Source: CAZTHK01 sp964613215
Lineage (GTDB): Bacteria > Krumholzibacteriota > Krumholzibacteriia > Krumholzibacteriales > CAZTHK01
Length of the DNA: 64,000 nucleotides
Direction: 5' to 3'
Assembly (NCBI GenBank): GCA_964613215.1
Contig: CAZTHK010000001.1
Span: forward strand, 186,001-250,000
The notes below the pieces were generated by a model, which saw nothing but the letters and a program-made list of their open reading frames with translations, did not search any database and was not told the DNA's origin. Below, in pieces: positions 9,146 to 18,447 of this stretch. How positions within the stretch are numbered: the stretch's first letter is position 1; each line of letters starts with the position of its first letter. The position numbers were made by a program, and so were the translations under genes.

Positions 9146-9362
9146 ATTGTTTCATGTCCTCCCCTGTTGTCTCGATTTTCTCCGCTGTTATCCGGTCACT
9201 ATTGTTAATAAATCTTGAAAATCACCTAAGTGTAAGACTAAAATAGTTAAGATTCCAACAACTTTTCGCTTAAAAAAGTGAGGGGGAGGGAAAATAGAAT
9301 AATCCGGAGCTGTGGGATAATAATTTGATTGATACCATTGCTTATAAATCAGGGAGGATCCC

Positions 9363-10103
9363 ATGAAGGGCAGATGGATATCAGGGGGGAAGTTTCTTGC
9401 TGTTAATGTGCTGCTGGCTGTGGCGGTGCTGCCGTGGACGTGGGGATGCTCATCCGGTGAAAGCACCTACTCCAGGCTGAGGGAGGAGATGGTGGAGAAG
9501 CAGATAGCCGGCAGGGGGATAAGAGACCAGGATGTTCTTTCAGCCATGAGAGAGGTGCCCCGGCACCTGTTCGTTCCCCCGGAATACCGGTCCATGGCCT
9601 ACGTCGATCATCCCCTTCCCATTGGTGAGGGACAGACTATCTCCCAGCCATACATTGTGGCTTTGATGACCTCATCTCTGAATCTGGATGGGGGGGAGAG
9701 AATCCTGGAAATAGGCACCGGTTCAGGCTATCAGGCGGCGGTGCTGGCTGAGATAGCAGACACCGTTTTTACCATAGAGATAATCCCCGAGCTGGCCAGA
9801 GAGGCTGAAAGGATGTTGGATTCTCTGGGATATGACAATGTGATGGTCCGGGCAGGGGATGGGTACGACGGATGGCCCGGAAAGGCGCCATTCGATGGAA
9901 TTATGGTGACCGCTGCCGCTCCCCGGGTGCCCTCCCCGCTGATCGACCAGTTGAAGGAGGAAGGCTATCTGGTGATACCGGTGGGCGATTTCCTCCAGCA
10001 TCTGCATATCTATCAGAAGAGAGAGAACAACCTTGAGCTTACCTCAACCCTGCCAGTTCGTTTTGTGCCCATGAAGGGGAAGGTCAGGGGAGAGAATGAG
10101 TGA
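9363..10103 (+). CDS. pcm: Protein-L-isoaspartate O-methyltransferase with export signal
   Basis: 246 residues. PCMT methylates isoaspartyl residues in aged proteins using S-adenosylmethionine. Seen: VDHPLPIGEGQTISQPYIVALM (81-102), the substrate-binding PCMT signature; SAM motif I, ILEIGTGSGYQAAVLA (114-129); the motif-II Asp region FDGIMVTAAAP (177-187); and C-terminal GYLVIPVG. Unlike cytosolic Pcm there is an N-terminal extension of about 32 residues with basic residues, a hydrophobic core and GC at 28-29, resembling a lipoprotein signal (position -2 is Trp, so the lipobox is imperfect). This suggests a membrane-anchored or periplasmic enzyme; how it would obtain SAM outside the cytoplasm is unclear. 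An AGGGAGG site precedes the ATG, and the next gene overlaps its stop. Confidence 0.88.
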   Translation: MKGRWISGGKFLAVNVLLAVAVLPWTWGCSSGESTYSRLREEMVEKQIAGRGIRDQDVLSAMREVPRHLFVPPEYRSMAYVDHPLPIGEGQTISQPYIVALMTSSLNLDGGERILEIGTGSGYQAAVLAEIADTVFTIEIIPELAREAERMLDSLGYDNVMVRAGDGYDGWPGKAPFDGIMVTAAAPRVPSPLIDQLKEEGYLVIPVGDFLQHLHIYQKRENNLELTSTLPVRFVPMKGKVRGENE

Positions 10104-11437
10104 TGTTGTGCTCCTCTGCAGGTTGCATCAGAGTTATCCAACTTACTATATCCCTGGCAGTACTATCAGGCTTAGCGGCAGTTCCCCCGGCTGCCGGCTC
10201 TCTTCCCTTCCAGTCTGAATTTCCCGAGGAACCGGAGAGGTATGACAGCGAGTACTACCTGGATATGCTCACCATGAGGTTTGACCGGGGGTGGAGGGAT
10301 CTGTGGTATAACAGCGACAATGTTTTCCGTATGAGATTCGGCAGCCTTAATGTGGAGCAATGGGGCCTGGAGGAGGAACTCAAGTTTTCGGCTGACCTCA
10401 CTTCTGATTTGCGAATCAGATACTGGATGAATAATCGTTACCGCCTGGATCCGAGGTCGGGGGAGGGAAGTGAACTGGAGCTGGAGTACGGTCTTTTCCG
10501 CCGGTACTATGTCAGCCTGATTATTGGCCCGGCTTTCTGGAAGAGGGAAAATGACATAGGTATCAGGTTTCAGCGGAGAACGGAGAGGGACAGATTCGCC
10601 GCGGTTACATTCAGAGTGCTGGATTTCGCTAATAATTTCGCCTGCCGTCACGGAGAAAATATGGAGGATGAGGATAACATCTATACAACCCAGCCTGTTA
10701 TGCTGGAACTGGAGGCAAGGGAGGAGATGGGAAAGAAGTTACGTTTCGGGCTAAAGGGGTATACCACCAACCGGTGGGAGAAGGAGTACCGATTTCTCCT
10801 GGATCAGACGGCAGATTACTGTTATTCCGCCATTGAATCTGATATATCTGTTTGGCTGGAGAGGGATATTCTCTCCTGCCTGTCACTGGCTGTGGATGCC
10901 TCTGCCGGACGTTATATAAAGGAGAAAGAGGGAGAGGAATCATATCTCAAAAAGCACCGGGTAGTGGAGTTTTTCCCCAGGATATGGTGGTATCCGGGGA
11001 GAAATCATGGCAGACCGGAATTTGACGGAGAGGAGGGACTATCCGGAGGTGAGGATAAACCTGACCGGGTTGCCGCTCCCTCCCTGGCTGTATGCGCTGG
11101 TCTGCAGTGGAGGGAGGAGAGGTGGTGCTGTTCCGGCTGCCGGAGCAGTTCTTTCGAAAAGTCAGAAGTTCTCCCCCTGGTCAGGGTAATCAAGCGATTG
11201 GGAGGGAAGAATTACCTGGAGATGGGGTTCCTGGCGGATAATTACCATTCTCTCCGGGAAGGTAAACAGGAGAGTGAATCCCGGAGGTGGGAAAACAGGA
11301 TTGAACTGGCCTGGGAAATAAGGTTTAATAGCGGCAGCCGCCTGCGCTTGATAGAGACCATAGACCTGGACCGGGAGGACTGGGGGCAGTTTTCCCTGCA
11401 TGACCATTTTTTCATTATGGTCGGGCTGATCTTCTAA
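10103..11437 (+). CDS. Uncharacterised exported protein, probable outer-membrane barrel
   Basis: 444 residues from the ATG that overlaps the pcm stop as TGATG; a GTG one codon earlier is also possible. N-terminal signal peptide to about residue 32 (LAAVPPAAG). The mature chain is acidic and aromatic-rich, with alternating strands (for example EEELKFSADLTSDLRIRYWMNNRYRL, given here only as a type example of strand pattern at about residues 90-115). It ends in ...HFFIMVGLIF, a Phe terminus consistent with a barrel. A Cys-containing loop (WCCSGC, about 335) is unusual for an outer-membrane barrel. No known family was recognised. Translational coupling to the exported Pcm suggests shared envelope maintenance, an inference only. 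Confidence 0.6.
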   Translation: MLCSSAGCIRVIQLTISLAVLSGLAAVPPAAGSLPFQSEFPEEPERYDSEYYLDMLTMRFDRGWRDLWYNSDNVFRMRFGSLNVEQWGLEEELKFSADLTSDLRIRYWMNNRYRLDPRSGEGSELELEYGLFRRYYVSLIIGPAFWKRENDIGIRFQRRTERDRFAAVTFRVLDFANNFACRHGENMEDEDNIYTTQPVMLELEAREEMGKKLRFGLKGYTTNRWEKEYRFLLDQTADYCYSAIESDISVWLERDILSCLSLAVDASAGRYIKEKEGEESYLKKHRVVEFFPRIWWYPGRNHGRPEFDGEEGLSGGEDKPDRVAAPSLAVCAGLQWREERWCCSGCRSSSFEKSEVLPLVRVIKRLGGKNYLEMGFLADNYHSLREGKQESESRRWENRIELAWEIRFNSGSRLRLIETIDLDREDWGQFSLHDHFFIMVGLIF

Positions 11438-11761
11438 CAACCCGCAGGGCAGAGTTCCACGGACTTGCCCGGGGGTGAATGTAACCCCTTCGAAGGGTGT
11501 CGAGGCGGGCCGGTATTTTAGAGACAAGTGCCAGGGGCTCACCGTGGGTGTCTACTGGTCCGGATGGCAGGAATTCAACCGGCTGCCGGCCGGTGACCGA
11601 ACCGTCCAGGGGGATAATAAAGATGAGATGATATCATATCGGCAATTACCACATGTTTGCCAGTGGTGGCTGACCCCAAGAAAACTCATCCCATCAGCCA
11701 TTGCCTGAAATAGAGACGCCCGCAGGTAAAGATAAGTTTTTGAGAAAAAAGGGATACTGGA
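11438..11761. other. Intergenic stretch starting with a partial REP-like repeat
   Basis: 324 bases between the barrel-like protein and the small anchored protein. The repeat copy (11439-11471) starts 2 bases after the upstream stop codon. The remainder shows no convincing gene, RNA or promoter. Confidence 0.5.
11439..11471. repeat. Partial copy of the REP-like palindromic element
   Basis: A 33-base segment matches 59547-59579 at all but one position (A for G at 11463). In the 59.5-kb copy this piece contains the left arm and loop of the hairpin CCACGGG-CTTG-CCCGTGG. Here the hairpin is weakened by the substitution, and the sequence diverges right after it. It abuts the stop codon of the upstream gene, a favoured position of REP sequences. 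Confidence 0.55.
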
Positions 11762-12286
11762 ATGAAGGTTTACATAGGTATTCTGGTGGTTATTTTTATT
11801 ATTGTATTGGCTGTGCTTTTTCTGATTTATCATTCACCTCCGGTTACCTCTACTCCCTCATATATGGTGGGAAAGTGGGAGGGAAGATGTGGGGTGTTAA
11901 ATAACTGGTGGGATCACGGGAGGTTGGAGGTGAGGATAGAAATTGGCAGGGAGGGAGAGGTATATGGTACTATCGGCGATGCCACCCTCAGGGAGGGGCA
12001 GTTGATAAGGAACAGCCGGCTTCAGGCATGGTTGTGGGACCGGGATTATATAATAGAAGCCGGTCTGGCCGGGTTTATTCTGAAGGGGGAGGGGATCGGG
12101 AGGAAGGCGGTGGCAGTCTATGTTCCTGATCTGAACAGAGGGGGTGAGGACTGGCATTTTGAGACCAGGAGCCCGGGGATTGCCGACAGTGAATCGATAA
12201 GAATATACAGTGAAAGATTTATCATGACCAGAGTGGCCGAGGAGAGGCCGGTAACGGCCCTGTCAGAATTTTTAGCAGTACGGTAA
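11762..12286 (+). CDS. Small membrane-anchored protein, unknown function
   Basis: 174 residues: an uncleaved-looking N-terminal helix (residues 3-23, almost pure Ile/Val/Leu) and then a soluble domain of about 150 residues. That domain has alternating beta pattern starting MVGKWEGRCGVLNNWW and continuing through RLEVRIEIG, VYGTIGDATL and GFILKGEG. The GKWEG opening and repeating strands resemble small lipocalin-like or beta-sandwich domains, but I do not recognise a family. The domain probably sits in the periplasm. Converges with the UbiA gene 24 bases downstream. Confidence 0.5.
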   Translation: MKVYIGILVVIFIIVLAVLFLIYHSPPVTSTPSYMVGKWEGRCGVLNNWWDHGRLEVRIEIGREGEVYGTIGDATLREGQLIRNSRLQAWLWDRDYIIEAGLAGFILKGEGIGRKAVAVYVPDLNRGGEDWHFETRSPGIADSESIRIYSERFIMTRVAEERPVTALSEFLAVR

Positions 12287-12310
12287 CCGGCCGGGATTTA
12301 TCTCTTCCGG

Positions 12311-13273
12311 CTACAGGGAGGGGTAGTTAATACCGAAGCGTTTTCTGTAATAGAATCTGGTAAACAGTATCAGCAGGGCCAGAATGGGCAGATAGGGCAA
12401 GAACAGGTATCCTGCCGTTATGGAAAATGCCAGGGTGGCAACCTTGGCCGGAAGAAGAATCCTGCTCCGGGAGGGTTCAGATTCATTCTTCAGAGTGCCC
12501 TTCCTCAACTTCCAGAATGGAACCAGAAAGGCCGGCAACGACAGCAGTGAAGCCCATAGAGCCTGATTGTTATCCACCAGAATTGAGGCGGTTACAGCAC
12601 CGGCCATCAGGATGGCTGAGATTGTGATTCCCCTGCTCTCCCCGGTTATCACCCCGCTGGTGCGCAGTCCTTTCTTCCGGTCCCCCCCGATATCGGCAAG
12701 GGTAGTGGTAAGATGAACCGATGCCACCGCCAGGGGATAGGGTATAAGTATCTCCAGCCCCTCTGCCGGAGCGCCAATGGCGAACCATCCCGCCATGGTG
12801 TTTAGTATCCCATTGCCCACCGAGTTTGCCAGCACATCCCAGTAGGGCCGTCTTTTGAGCCTCACTGGTTCCAGGGAGTAGGCAGCCCCCAGAACCAGGC
12901 TGGCTGCCATTATAAGGGTGAATTTAACAGGCAGCAGCATAATTGCAGTAACAAATGACAGTCCTATCAGTATGCCCGTTTCTATCCAGGCACTTTTAAC
13001 CGGTATAATGGAGAGGGGGATAAGGAAGAGTTTGCGGTTGGCCAGATCCGCTTCCCTGTCTGTTATCTGGTTTATGATATATATTGCTCCCAGCAGGCCG
13101 GTGAAGCATAATAACCCGGAGGTGACAATTGCCGGCGAGATGGATCGGCCGGTAATATTACTGCCGTGCCATGCTCCCAGCAGGAAGAAGGTCCATACCG
13201 GTATCAGAATCATGGGCCGCAGCAGAAAGAAATAGTCAGCCGCCCCGGTTTTGCCCTCTACTCCTCTATCCAT
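12311..13273 (-). CDS. UbiA-family prenyltransferase
   Basis: 320 residues with about nine hydrophobic helices. It carries both Mg2+/diphosphate motifs of UbiA enzymes: NQITDREAD (68-76, the NxxxDxxxD motif) and DIGGD (194-198), plus YSLEPVRLKRRP (132-143) typical of the family. These inner-membrane enzymes join a prenyl chain to an aromatic ring or glyceryl acceptor (quinones, digeranylgeranylglyceryl phosphate, haem O, decaprenyl-phosphoribose); the acceptor cannot be read here. The start codon lies inside the end of the acyl-CoA ligase gene (16-base overlap), so the two are translationally coupled. A geranylgeranyl reductase occurs at 48.6 kb and a polyprenyl synthase at 59.8 kb, possible pathway partners. 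Confidence 0.83.
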   Translation of the reverse strand: MDRGVEGKTGAADYFFLLRPMILIPVWTFFLLGAWHGSNITGRSISPAIVTSGLLCFTGLLGAIYIINQITDREADLANRKLFLIPLSIIPVKSAWIETGILIGLSFVTAIMLLPVKFTLIMAASLVLGAAYSLEPVRLKRRPYWDVLANSVGNGILNTMAGWFAIGAPAEGLEILIPYPLAVASVHLTTTLADIGGDRKKGLRTSGVITGESRGITISAILMAGAVTASILVDNNQALWASLLSLPAFLVPFWKLRKGTLKNESEPSRSRILLPAKVATLAFSITAGYLFLPYLPILALLILFTRFYYRKRFGINYPSL

Positions 13274-15000
13274 TTTACCAGATGGCGCTTAATCTTCCGG
13301 GTGGTGGTTTTGGGCAGTTCCTCGTCTCTTATCTGGAAATCGGCAATATGCTTGTAATCGGCAAGATCGACGGTGGTCTTTCTGATCTCATCTTCTATGG
13401 TGTTTCTGATTTCCTCCTCGGTCATCTTCCCCTTCTCCTCTTCCAGACTGCTCAGCTGATCATAATCCGGTACTATTATCGCTCCTGCTCTTTCATTGCC
13501 CTTCCGGTCCTTTACCGTTGCCACTACACTCTCCAGGATATAGGGGCTGCTGTTGAGCTTCATCTCTATCTCACCGGGATAGATATTCTTGCCCCCTCCG
13601 GTTACTATCATGGATTTCTTCCGTCCCACTACGGTGATGTAACCATCCTGATCCATACTGCCAATATCACCGGTGTATAACCAACCCCGGCGAATTACCT
13701 CGCCGGTAGTTTCCTGATCCTTGTAATAGCCCTTCATCACTACAGGCCCCTTGACCAGAATCTCTCCTATACCCTCGCTGTTGGGCCGGTCGATTTTAAC
13801 CTCCACTCCCTTGAGGGGGGGGCCCACCGTACCCTTTCTGGGGTTGTCCGGTGGATTGACTGCCACTACCGGTGAGGTCTCAGTAAGGCCGTAACCCTGA
13901 ACCAGTGGAATGCCGGCGGATAGAAAGGCATCTTCTACATCCTCCCTCAGAGCGGCGGCTCCGGAAATGCATAACCGGAGGTTTGACAGCTCCTGCCCGG
14001 CTTCCTCTGCGGTATCTGATCCTCTCCTGAAGATTCCGGAAATAGTTCTGGCTATCTTCGAGAACAGCCGTTTGAATATACCGGCGGAGGATTGACTTCC
14101 TCCCCTGCTCTTTTGCCGAATAGCTCTGATCATGTGCTCGAACAGCAGCGGGACACCCGAAATCACGGTAACATTTTCTGTTGATATATCACTGGCTATT
14201 CTGTCCGCACGGATGGATTTGCCGAACACAATGGTGGCTCCTGCCAGGAATGGTGCCAGAAAGCAGGCCAGAGTTGGGAAGGTGTGGTGCAGGGGTAACA
14301 GGGCCAGAGAGGTGTCTTCGGGACTGAAGGCTATCCTTTCCAGGGAGGCTATAACATCGTAGGTGATGTTGTGGTGGGAAAGCAAAGCTCCCTTGGGCCC
14401 CCCGGTGGTGCCGGAGGTATAACACAGGGCGGCCGGGTCTTCCGGTCCCACCTCATCCCGGAAGCGGTGAAATTTACTTTCGGAGCTTCCCGTTCTCTCC
14501 TTGCCCAGAGCCATTATCTCTCCCAGGGTTACATGCTGATGATCCGATTCACGCTCACCCATGATTATCAGGTAAATCTCCTTCAGGTTCATCTCCTCTA
14601 TCTTTTCATCAAAAATTTCCGGTGAGGTTATCAGGAATTTTGCCTCCGAATGGAGGAGCAGATGGCGTATCTCATTTTTCATCAGCTGGGGATCCAGGGG
14701 AACTATGATTCCCCCGCATGAGGTTACCGCCGAGTAGACCACCGTCCATTCGGGACTGTTCTCAGCCAGCAATGCCACCCGGTCGCCTTTTTCCAGGCCC
14801 CGGGAGATCAGGCCCTCCGCCAGAATAGTAATCAGACGGTCGAACTCACGGTAGGTTATGGACCGATGGCCCCAGGGGTATTTGCTTTTCATAACTACCC
14901 CGGAACCGTACTCTTCCACTGCGGAATTGAATAGATCCGGAAGGGTTTTAATGTCACTCCCGGTTCTGTGATAGATTAACAATTCGCTATTTTCCTCCAT
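13258..15000 (-). CDS. AMP-forming long-chain fatty-acid-CoA ligase
   Basis: 580 residues, an ANL-superfamily adenylating enzyme that activates a carboxylic acid as acyl-AMP and transfers it to CoA. Seen: ITYREFDRL (48-56); the P-loop YTSGTTGGPKGALLSHHN (194-211); QGYGLTETSPVVAVN; WLYTGDIG; the hinge and signature GRKKSMIVTGGGKNIYPGEIE; and a catalytic Lys near the C-terminus in TTTRKIKR. An insertion of about 50 residues with basic/Ser-rich segment (SRGGSQSSAGIFKRLFSK, about 300-350) is typical of the FadD/AAE15-like branch. It overlaps the UbiA gene downstream, hinting at activation of a lipid or aromatic acid in the same process. GGGAGTTGCC upstream gives a weak ribosome site. Confidence 0.85.
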   Translation of the reverse strand: MEENSELLIYHRTGSDIKTLPDLFNSAVEEYGSGVVMKSKYPWGHRSITYREFDRLITILAEGLISRGLEKGDRVALLAENSPEWTVVYSAVTSCGGIIVPLDPQLMKNEIRHLLLHSEAKFLITSPEIFDEKIEEMNLKEIYLIIMGERESDHQHVTLGEIMALGKERTGSSESKFHRFRDEVGPEDPAALCYTSGTTGGPKGALLSHHNITYDVIASLERIAFSPEDTSLALLPLHHTFPTLACFLAPFLAGATIVFGKSIRADRIASDISTENVTVISGVPLLFEHMIRAIRQKSRGGSQSSAGIFKRLFSKIARTISGIFRRGSDTAEEAGQELSNLRLCISGAAALREDVEDAFLSAGIPLVQGYGLTETSPVVAVNPPDNPRKGTVGPPLKGVEVKIDRPNSEGIGEILVKGPVVMKGYYKDQETTGEVIRRGWLYTGDIGSMDQDGYITVVGRKKSMIVTGGGKNIYPGEIEMKLNSSPYILESVVATVKDRKGNERAGAIIVPDYDQLSSLEEEKGKMTEEEIRNTIEDEIRKTTVDLADYKHIADFQIRDEELPKTTTRKIKRHLVKWIEE

Positions 15001-15221
15001 GGCAACTCCCGTGCGAATGGTCTGTCTGTTTTTAGAACTTCAACTGTTATCGAATGTATCACGATAAAAAGCAAAGTGCCAATCTATTTTTTAAGGGTTA
15101 AATATCTGTCATCTTCATTCAAGCCGGGAATTAGCTCCTTCAACCCCTCCTGACCTGCCCCCGCTGTTTTGCTGAATCAGATGAAGTCGGTACCAGTTAA
15201 GAGAGAGGCGGGCCTGATAAA

Positions 15222-15533
15222 CTATTCCTGCCCGGTCTCTTCTTTTTTATCTATCTTTCGCCAGTACTGATTGCTGGATGGCAGGCCTCTGGGATTCCTG
15301 GAGGTTTTACGGTTGATTTTTCTTATTCTTCCCTGGAATGAAAGCAGTTTCCTTCCGATCATGGCGTGGAGGGTATGAATGGGGTCCTTGGACCTCCTGC
15401 ATTCATACAGTGCGTTGGTATACTGGCGGGGATAGTGTCTCATCATTTCGAAGATAAAATCATGGGAGTCGAATTCTTCCGGCATCACATCTATGATCGA
15501 TTCGAACAGCTCGTCCCGGAATAGTTCAGTCAT
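15222..15533 (-). CDS. Small hypothetical protein
   Basis: 103 residues, not recognised. The N-terminal two-thirds look helical and acidic (MTELFRDELFESIIDVMPEE, then SHDFIFEMMRHYPRQY), and the C-terminus is strongly basic and then mixed-charge. Low hydrophobicity argues against a membrane protein. It lies alone between the ligase and nitroreductase genes, all on the minus strand, with gaps of 221 and 172 bases. Coding is supported by normal composition and the absence of a longer competing frame. Confidence is moderate because no family is recognised. Confidence 0.5.
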   Translation of the reverse strand: MTELFRDELFESIIDVMPEEFDSHDFIFEMMRHYPRQYTNALYECRRSKDPIHTLHAMIGRKLLSFQGRIRKINRKTSRNPRGLPSSNQYWRKIDKKEETGQE

Positions 15534-15705
15534 GATAAACCTCTGGCTGTTAATTTCTGGTGTTGCCTTATTTAACCGTTATATTTGGATACCCTGGATG
15601 TCATAACCTCAATTCAGAGCCCCTGCATGAAATGGATCCTGCTCCAATGCCCGGGGGACCCATGTTTCAAAGAAAGCCATCACCTGCCTGCAGAGGGTAT
15701 CGATT

Positions 15706-16206
15706 CTACCATTTATCGCGGTGAACCCTGCTGCTGTCATACTGGGTCCTGGGCTCCTTCTCTTCCCCCGGATGTCCGATGGCGATGAGACTGAGCACTT
15801 CTGTATTCTCGGGGATTTCCAGTACTTCTTTTATTGCCTCCACTCTTTCCCGGCGGGGATGGCACCCCAGCCAGACTGAACCCAGGCCTATGGATGCGGC
15901 TGCAATCAGAATATTCTCGGTGGCGGCAGAACAGTCCTGGACCCAGTAATCCGGCGATATTGCGGTATCACCGCAAACAGCTATAGCTGCCGGTGCCTGT
16001 TTCAGCATATCCCCGTAGGGGTGTGCTTCCGACAGCTGGTTCAACCTATCTCTCCCGGTCACCACTACGAAGTGCCAGGGTTTCCTGTTTCTGGCAGATG
16101 GAGCTGCCATCCCTGCTTCCAGAAGTTTTTCGAGCTGTTCTTCTTGCACAGGCTGGCTGGTGTATTGGCGGATGCTTCGCCTGGCTAAAATAGAACGGAT
16201 GGACAT
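15706..16206 (-). CDS. Nitroreductase-family FMN oxidoreductase
   Basis: 166 residues, the short nitroreductase type. These are FMN-dependent NAD(P)H oxidoreductases acting on nitroaromatics, quinones or similar compounds in the cytosol. Seen: the RRSIRQYTSQPV opening (9-20), which binds the FMN phosphate; AAPSARNRKPWHFVVV (34-49); and SIGLGSVWLGCHP followed by LSLIAIGHPGEE near the C-terminus. All are standard landmarks, and the length agrees with the family. Physiological substrate unknown. Apparently monocistronic. Confidence 0.87.
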   Translation of the reverse strand: MSIRSILARRSIRQYTSQPVQEEQLEKLLEAGMAAPSARNRKPWHFVVVTGRDRLNQLSEAHPYGDMLKQAPAAIAVCGDTAISPDYWVQDCSAATENILIAAASIGLGSVWLGCHPRRERVEAIKEVLEIPENTEVLSLIAIGHPGEEKEPRTQYDSSRVHRDKW

Positions 16207-16459
16207 GGATTCCTCCCTTCGATGGTGGTCGTTTTACTATCCGGATGGGTTTAACCGTAAGCTCACGGCAACAATCTTTCTGATTAACTTGCCCACCGGT
16301 AAATTTATTATACAACAACCGGCTCTTACCGTATAGGAAGAGTTATGGGATATTTAAAAAAGTCAGGTCTCTAGCATGATGGATCAAAACTGCTGCGGTT
16401 AAAATGAGATCAAACAGATCAGACCGGTTGCCGCAGGAGGGCAAACATACAGGCGGGAA

Positions 16460-17272
16460 TTATCTGTTATTTCTCTGGCGGAGGGCCTCATAGGCAATCA
16501 GGGATGCTGAAACGGAAGCATTCAGTGAGTCGGCTTTTCCCATCATCGGTATTCTTATCATCACATCCGACCGGTCTGTCCAGAAGGAGGAAGCCCCCCT
16601 GCTCTCATTTCCTATTACCACCGCTGAGGGACCGGTAAGATCAGCCTCGGTATATATCATATCCCCTTCGGGAGCGGTGATAATTATCCCGGCTCCTGAT
16701 TTTCTCAGCCATGACATTGTGTCAGAGGGGGAAGCAGCTGCACAGGGCACCGAGAAAACCGTTCCCATGCTCGATCTGATAACGTTGGGATTGAACAGAT
16801 CGGTCCTTTCATTGCTTGCCAGAACAGCGCTGACTCCGGCACCGTCAGCAGATCTTAATATTGCCCCGATATTCCCCGGTTTTTCTATTGAATCGGTAAT
16901 AAAGTAGAGGGGATCAGGGGGAAGGGGAATGTCATTCAGGGCGGAGGATGGTTTTTCGACTATAGCTATTATTCCGCCTGAACTTTTCCGGTAGGCCATT
17001 TTTGAAAAAGCCCTCTTGCTGACCGGGGTAAGCTCTAATCTGTTCTCCAGGTAAACGAGGAGTTCATTCTCTCCGGGAGTGCCGGTCAGATAAGGGCAGT
17101 AGTATAGATCCCTGAATATTACCCCTGCCTCCAGGGCACGCCATATTTCCTGGATTCCCTCCACTATGGTCAGACCGGTGCTGTCCCTCTCCCGCTTTTT
17201 GTGCAGGCGGCAGGCTGCCTTGATAGCCGGGTTGGAGGGACTGGTAATGGAGGGTTTTTGATCATATGGCAC
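16460..17272 (-). CDS. SpoU (TrmH) family RNA 2'-O-methyltransferase
   Basis: 270 residues from a GTG start preceded by GGAAAGG. Residues 1 to about 105 form the substrate-binding L30e-like domain (ITSPSNPAIKAACRLHKKRERDSTG opening in type). The catalytic knot follows with motif 1 DSIEKPGNIGAILRSADGAG, motif 2 VVIGNESRG, and motif 3 IPMMGKADSLNASVSASLIAYEALRQ (only its key residues Ser-Leu-Asn matter here). It uses S-adenosylmethionine to methylate ribose in rRNA or tRNA, probably 23S rRNA as in RlmB/TsnR-like proteins; the target base cannot be assigned. Stands 44 bases downstream of the GT2 gene stop. Confidence 0.88.
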   Translation of the reverse strand: MPYDQKPSITSPSNPAIKAACRLHKKRERDSTGLTIVEGIQEIWRALEAGVIFRDLYYCPYLTGTPGENELLVYLENRLELTPVSKRAFSKMAYRKSSGGIIAIVEKPSSALNDIPLPPDPLYFITDSIEKPGNIGAILRSADGAGVSAVLASNERTDLFNPNVIRSSMGTVFSVPCAAASPSDTMSWLRKSGAGIIITAPEGDMIYTEADLTGPSAVVIGNESRGASSFWTDRSDVMIRIPMMGKADSLNASVSASLIAYEALRQRNNR

Positions 17273-17316
17273 TTTGGTGTTACCTTTCCACGGATTTTTC
17301 TGATGGTTCTCTTCTG

Positions 17317-18447
17317 CTAACCCCTCTTGCGTTCCCAGGTTCTACTGCGTTTGCCGGTCAGGTAATCGATGACGGCGAACATAACCGCGGCATTGGTTGA
17401 AACAAAAAAAGCAGGGACATAGAATGCTTTCACCTGTGAGAGCATCCCGGTAACCGCCATGATGTAAAAGACCACCTGAACGATAAAAGTAAAGATAAAC
17501 AGGGGAGTTCTGGGGAGGAAGAAGTTCAGTATGAAGATGGCTATCAGCAGGAAGGCGACCGACCATTTAAATATCTTATGGGAAATCAATTCCCATGAGA
17601 TAACCGGATGGTTTAAGGGGTTGAGCAGCTGTTTTACATTTTCCAGGCTCTGAATTCCTCTTATTACGACCCGTTTCTTTGCCTGAAACTCGGTATGCAT
17701 ATCGCTGCCGGAGATATCCTCCTCCACACTTATCGCCTCTCTCTCATAATTCACTTTGCTGCCCGCCATATAGGCATACAGTGGTTCCACAAAGTCGTCG
17801 TCCACCTCCGGGGGGAGGGCATGATAGAGCTGTCTGCGAATTGCATATATCGAACCATTGGCTCCGACTATGGAATGAACCCGGTCCTCCATACTTTTGA
17901 TTGCTTTCTCATACTTCCAGTATAGATTTTCCTTTCCATTCCGGTCTAACAGAAGGAGGTTGCCGCACACCGCACCCGTCTGGGGATCTCTGAAATGCCG
18001 GATCAGCTTCATCAGGGCATCTGATTTGTACATGGCATTGGCATCGCTGAAGACCAGTATCTGGCTGTCTATCTGTTCCACCGCTTCATTCCGGGCTGCT
18101 GTCTTGCCCTTCCGTCCCCTTACCCTGATCAATTCCACTCCGTTGTCCCTGTACCGGCGGGTTATCTCCTCTGTGCGGTCTGTGGAGCCATCCGAAACCA
18201 CCACTGTCCGGAGCTTTCCGGAAGGGTATAGAAGGGACAGGGAGTTTTTGATTTTTGATTCTATGATATCTTCTTCATTATAGGCGGCTATTAAAAGCGC
18301 TACCCGGGGAAGTTCATTCTCCGAACTATATTGGGGAGGGGGGGATTTTCGGGAAAAAAGGGAAATGATGAAGAGAAGCAGGGGATATCCCAGATAGGTA
18401 TAAAAGACCGCCAGAATAAGTAACAGGAATATAATCTTAATCACCAT
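17317..18447 (-). CDS. Membrane family 2 glycosyltransferase
   Basis: 376 residues. An N-terminal helix (4-32) is followed by a cytosolic GT2 (GT-A fold) domain with VALLIAAYNEEDIIESK (49-65), VVSDGSTDRTEEI (83-95), the DXD-like FSDANAMYK, and GANGSIYAIRR. Three or so C-terminal helices (about 295-360) follow. It resembles processive synthases of the hyaluronan/cellulose type and membrane-bound GT2 proteins of exopolysaccharide loci. The usual QxxRW motif is not evident: the sequence has AKKRVVIRGIQSL where processive synthases have QQxRW, so a non-processive transfer is also possible. Start supported by AAGAAGG. It stands at the edge of the glycan locus. Confidence 0.82.
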   Translation of the reverse strand: MVIKIIFLLLILAVFYTYLGYPLLLFIISLFSRKSPPPQYSSENELPRVALLIAAYNEEDIIESKIKNSLSLLYPSGKLRTVVVSDGSTDRTEEITRRYRDNGVELIRVRGRKGKTAARNEAVEQIDSQILVFSDANAMYKSDALMKLIRHFRDPQTGAVCGNLLLLDRNGKENLYWKYEKAIKSMEDRVHSIVGANGSIYAIRRQLYHALPPEVDDDFVEPLYAYMAGSKVNYEREAISVEEDISGSDMHTEFQAKKRVVIRGIQSLENVKQLLNPLNHPVISWELISHKIFKWSVAFLLIAIFILNFFLPRTPLFIFTFIVQVVFYIMAVTGMLSQVKAFYVPAFFVSTNAAVMFAVIDYLTGKRSRTWERKRG

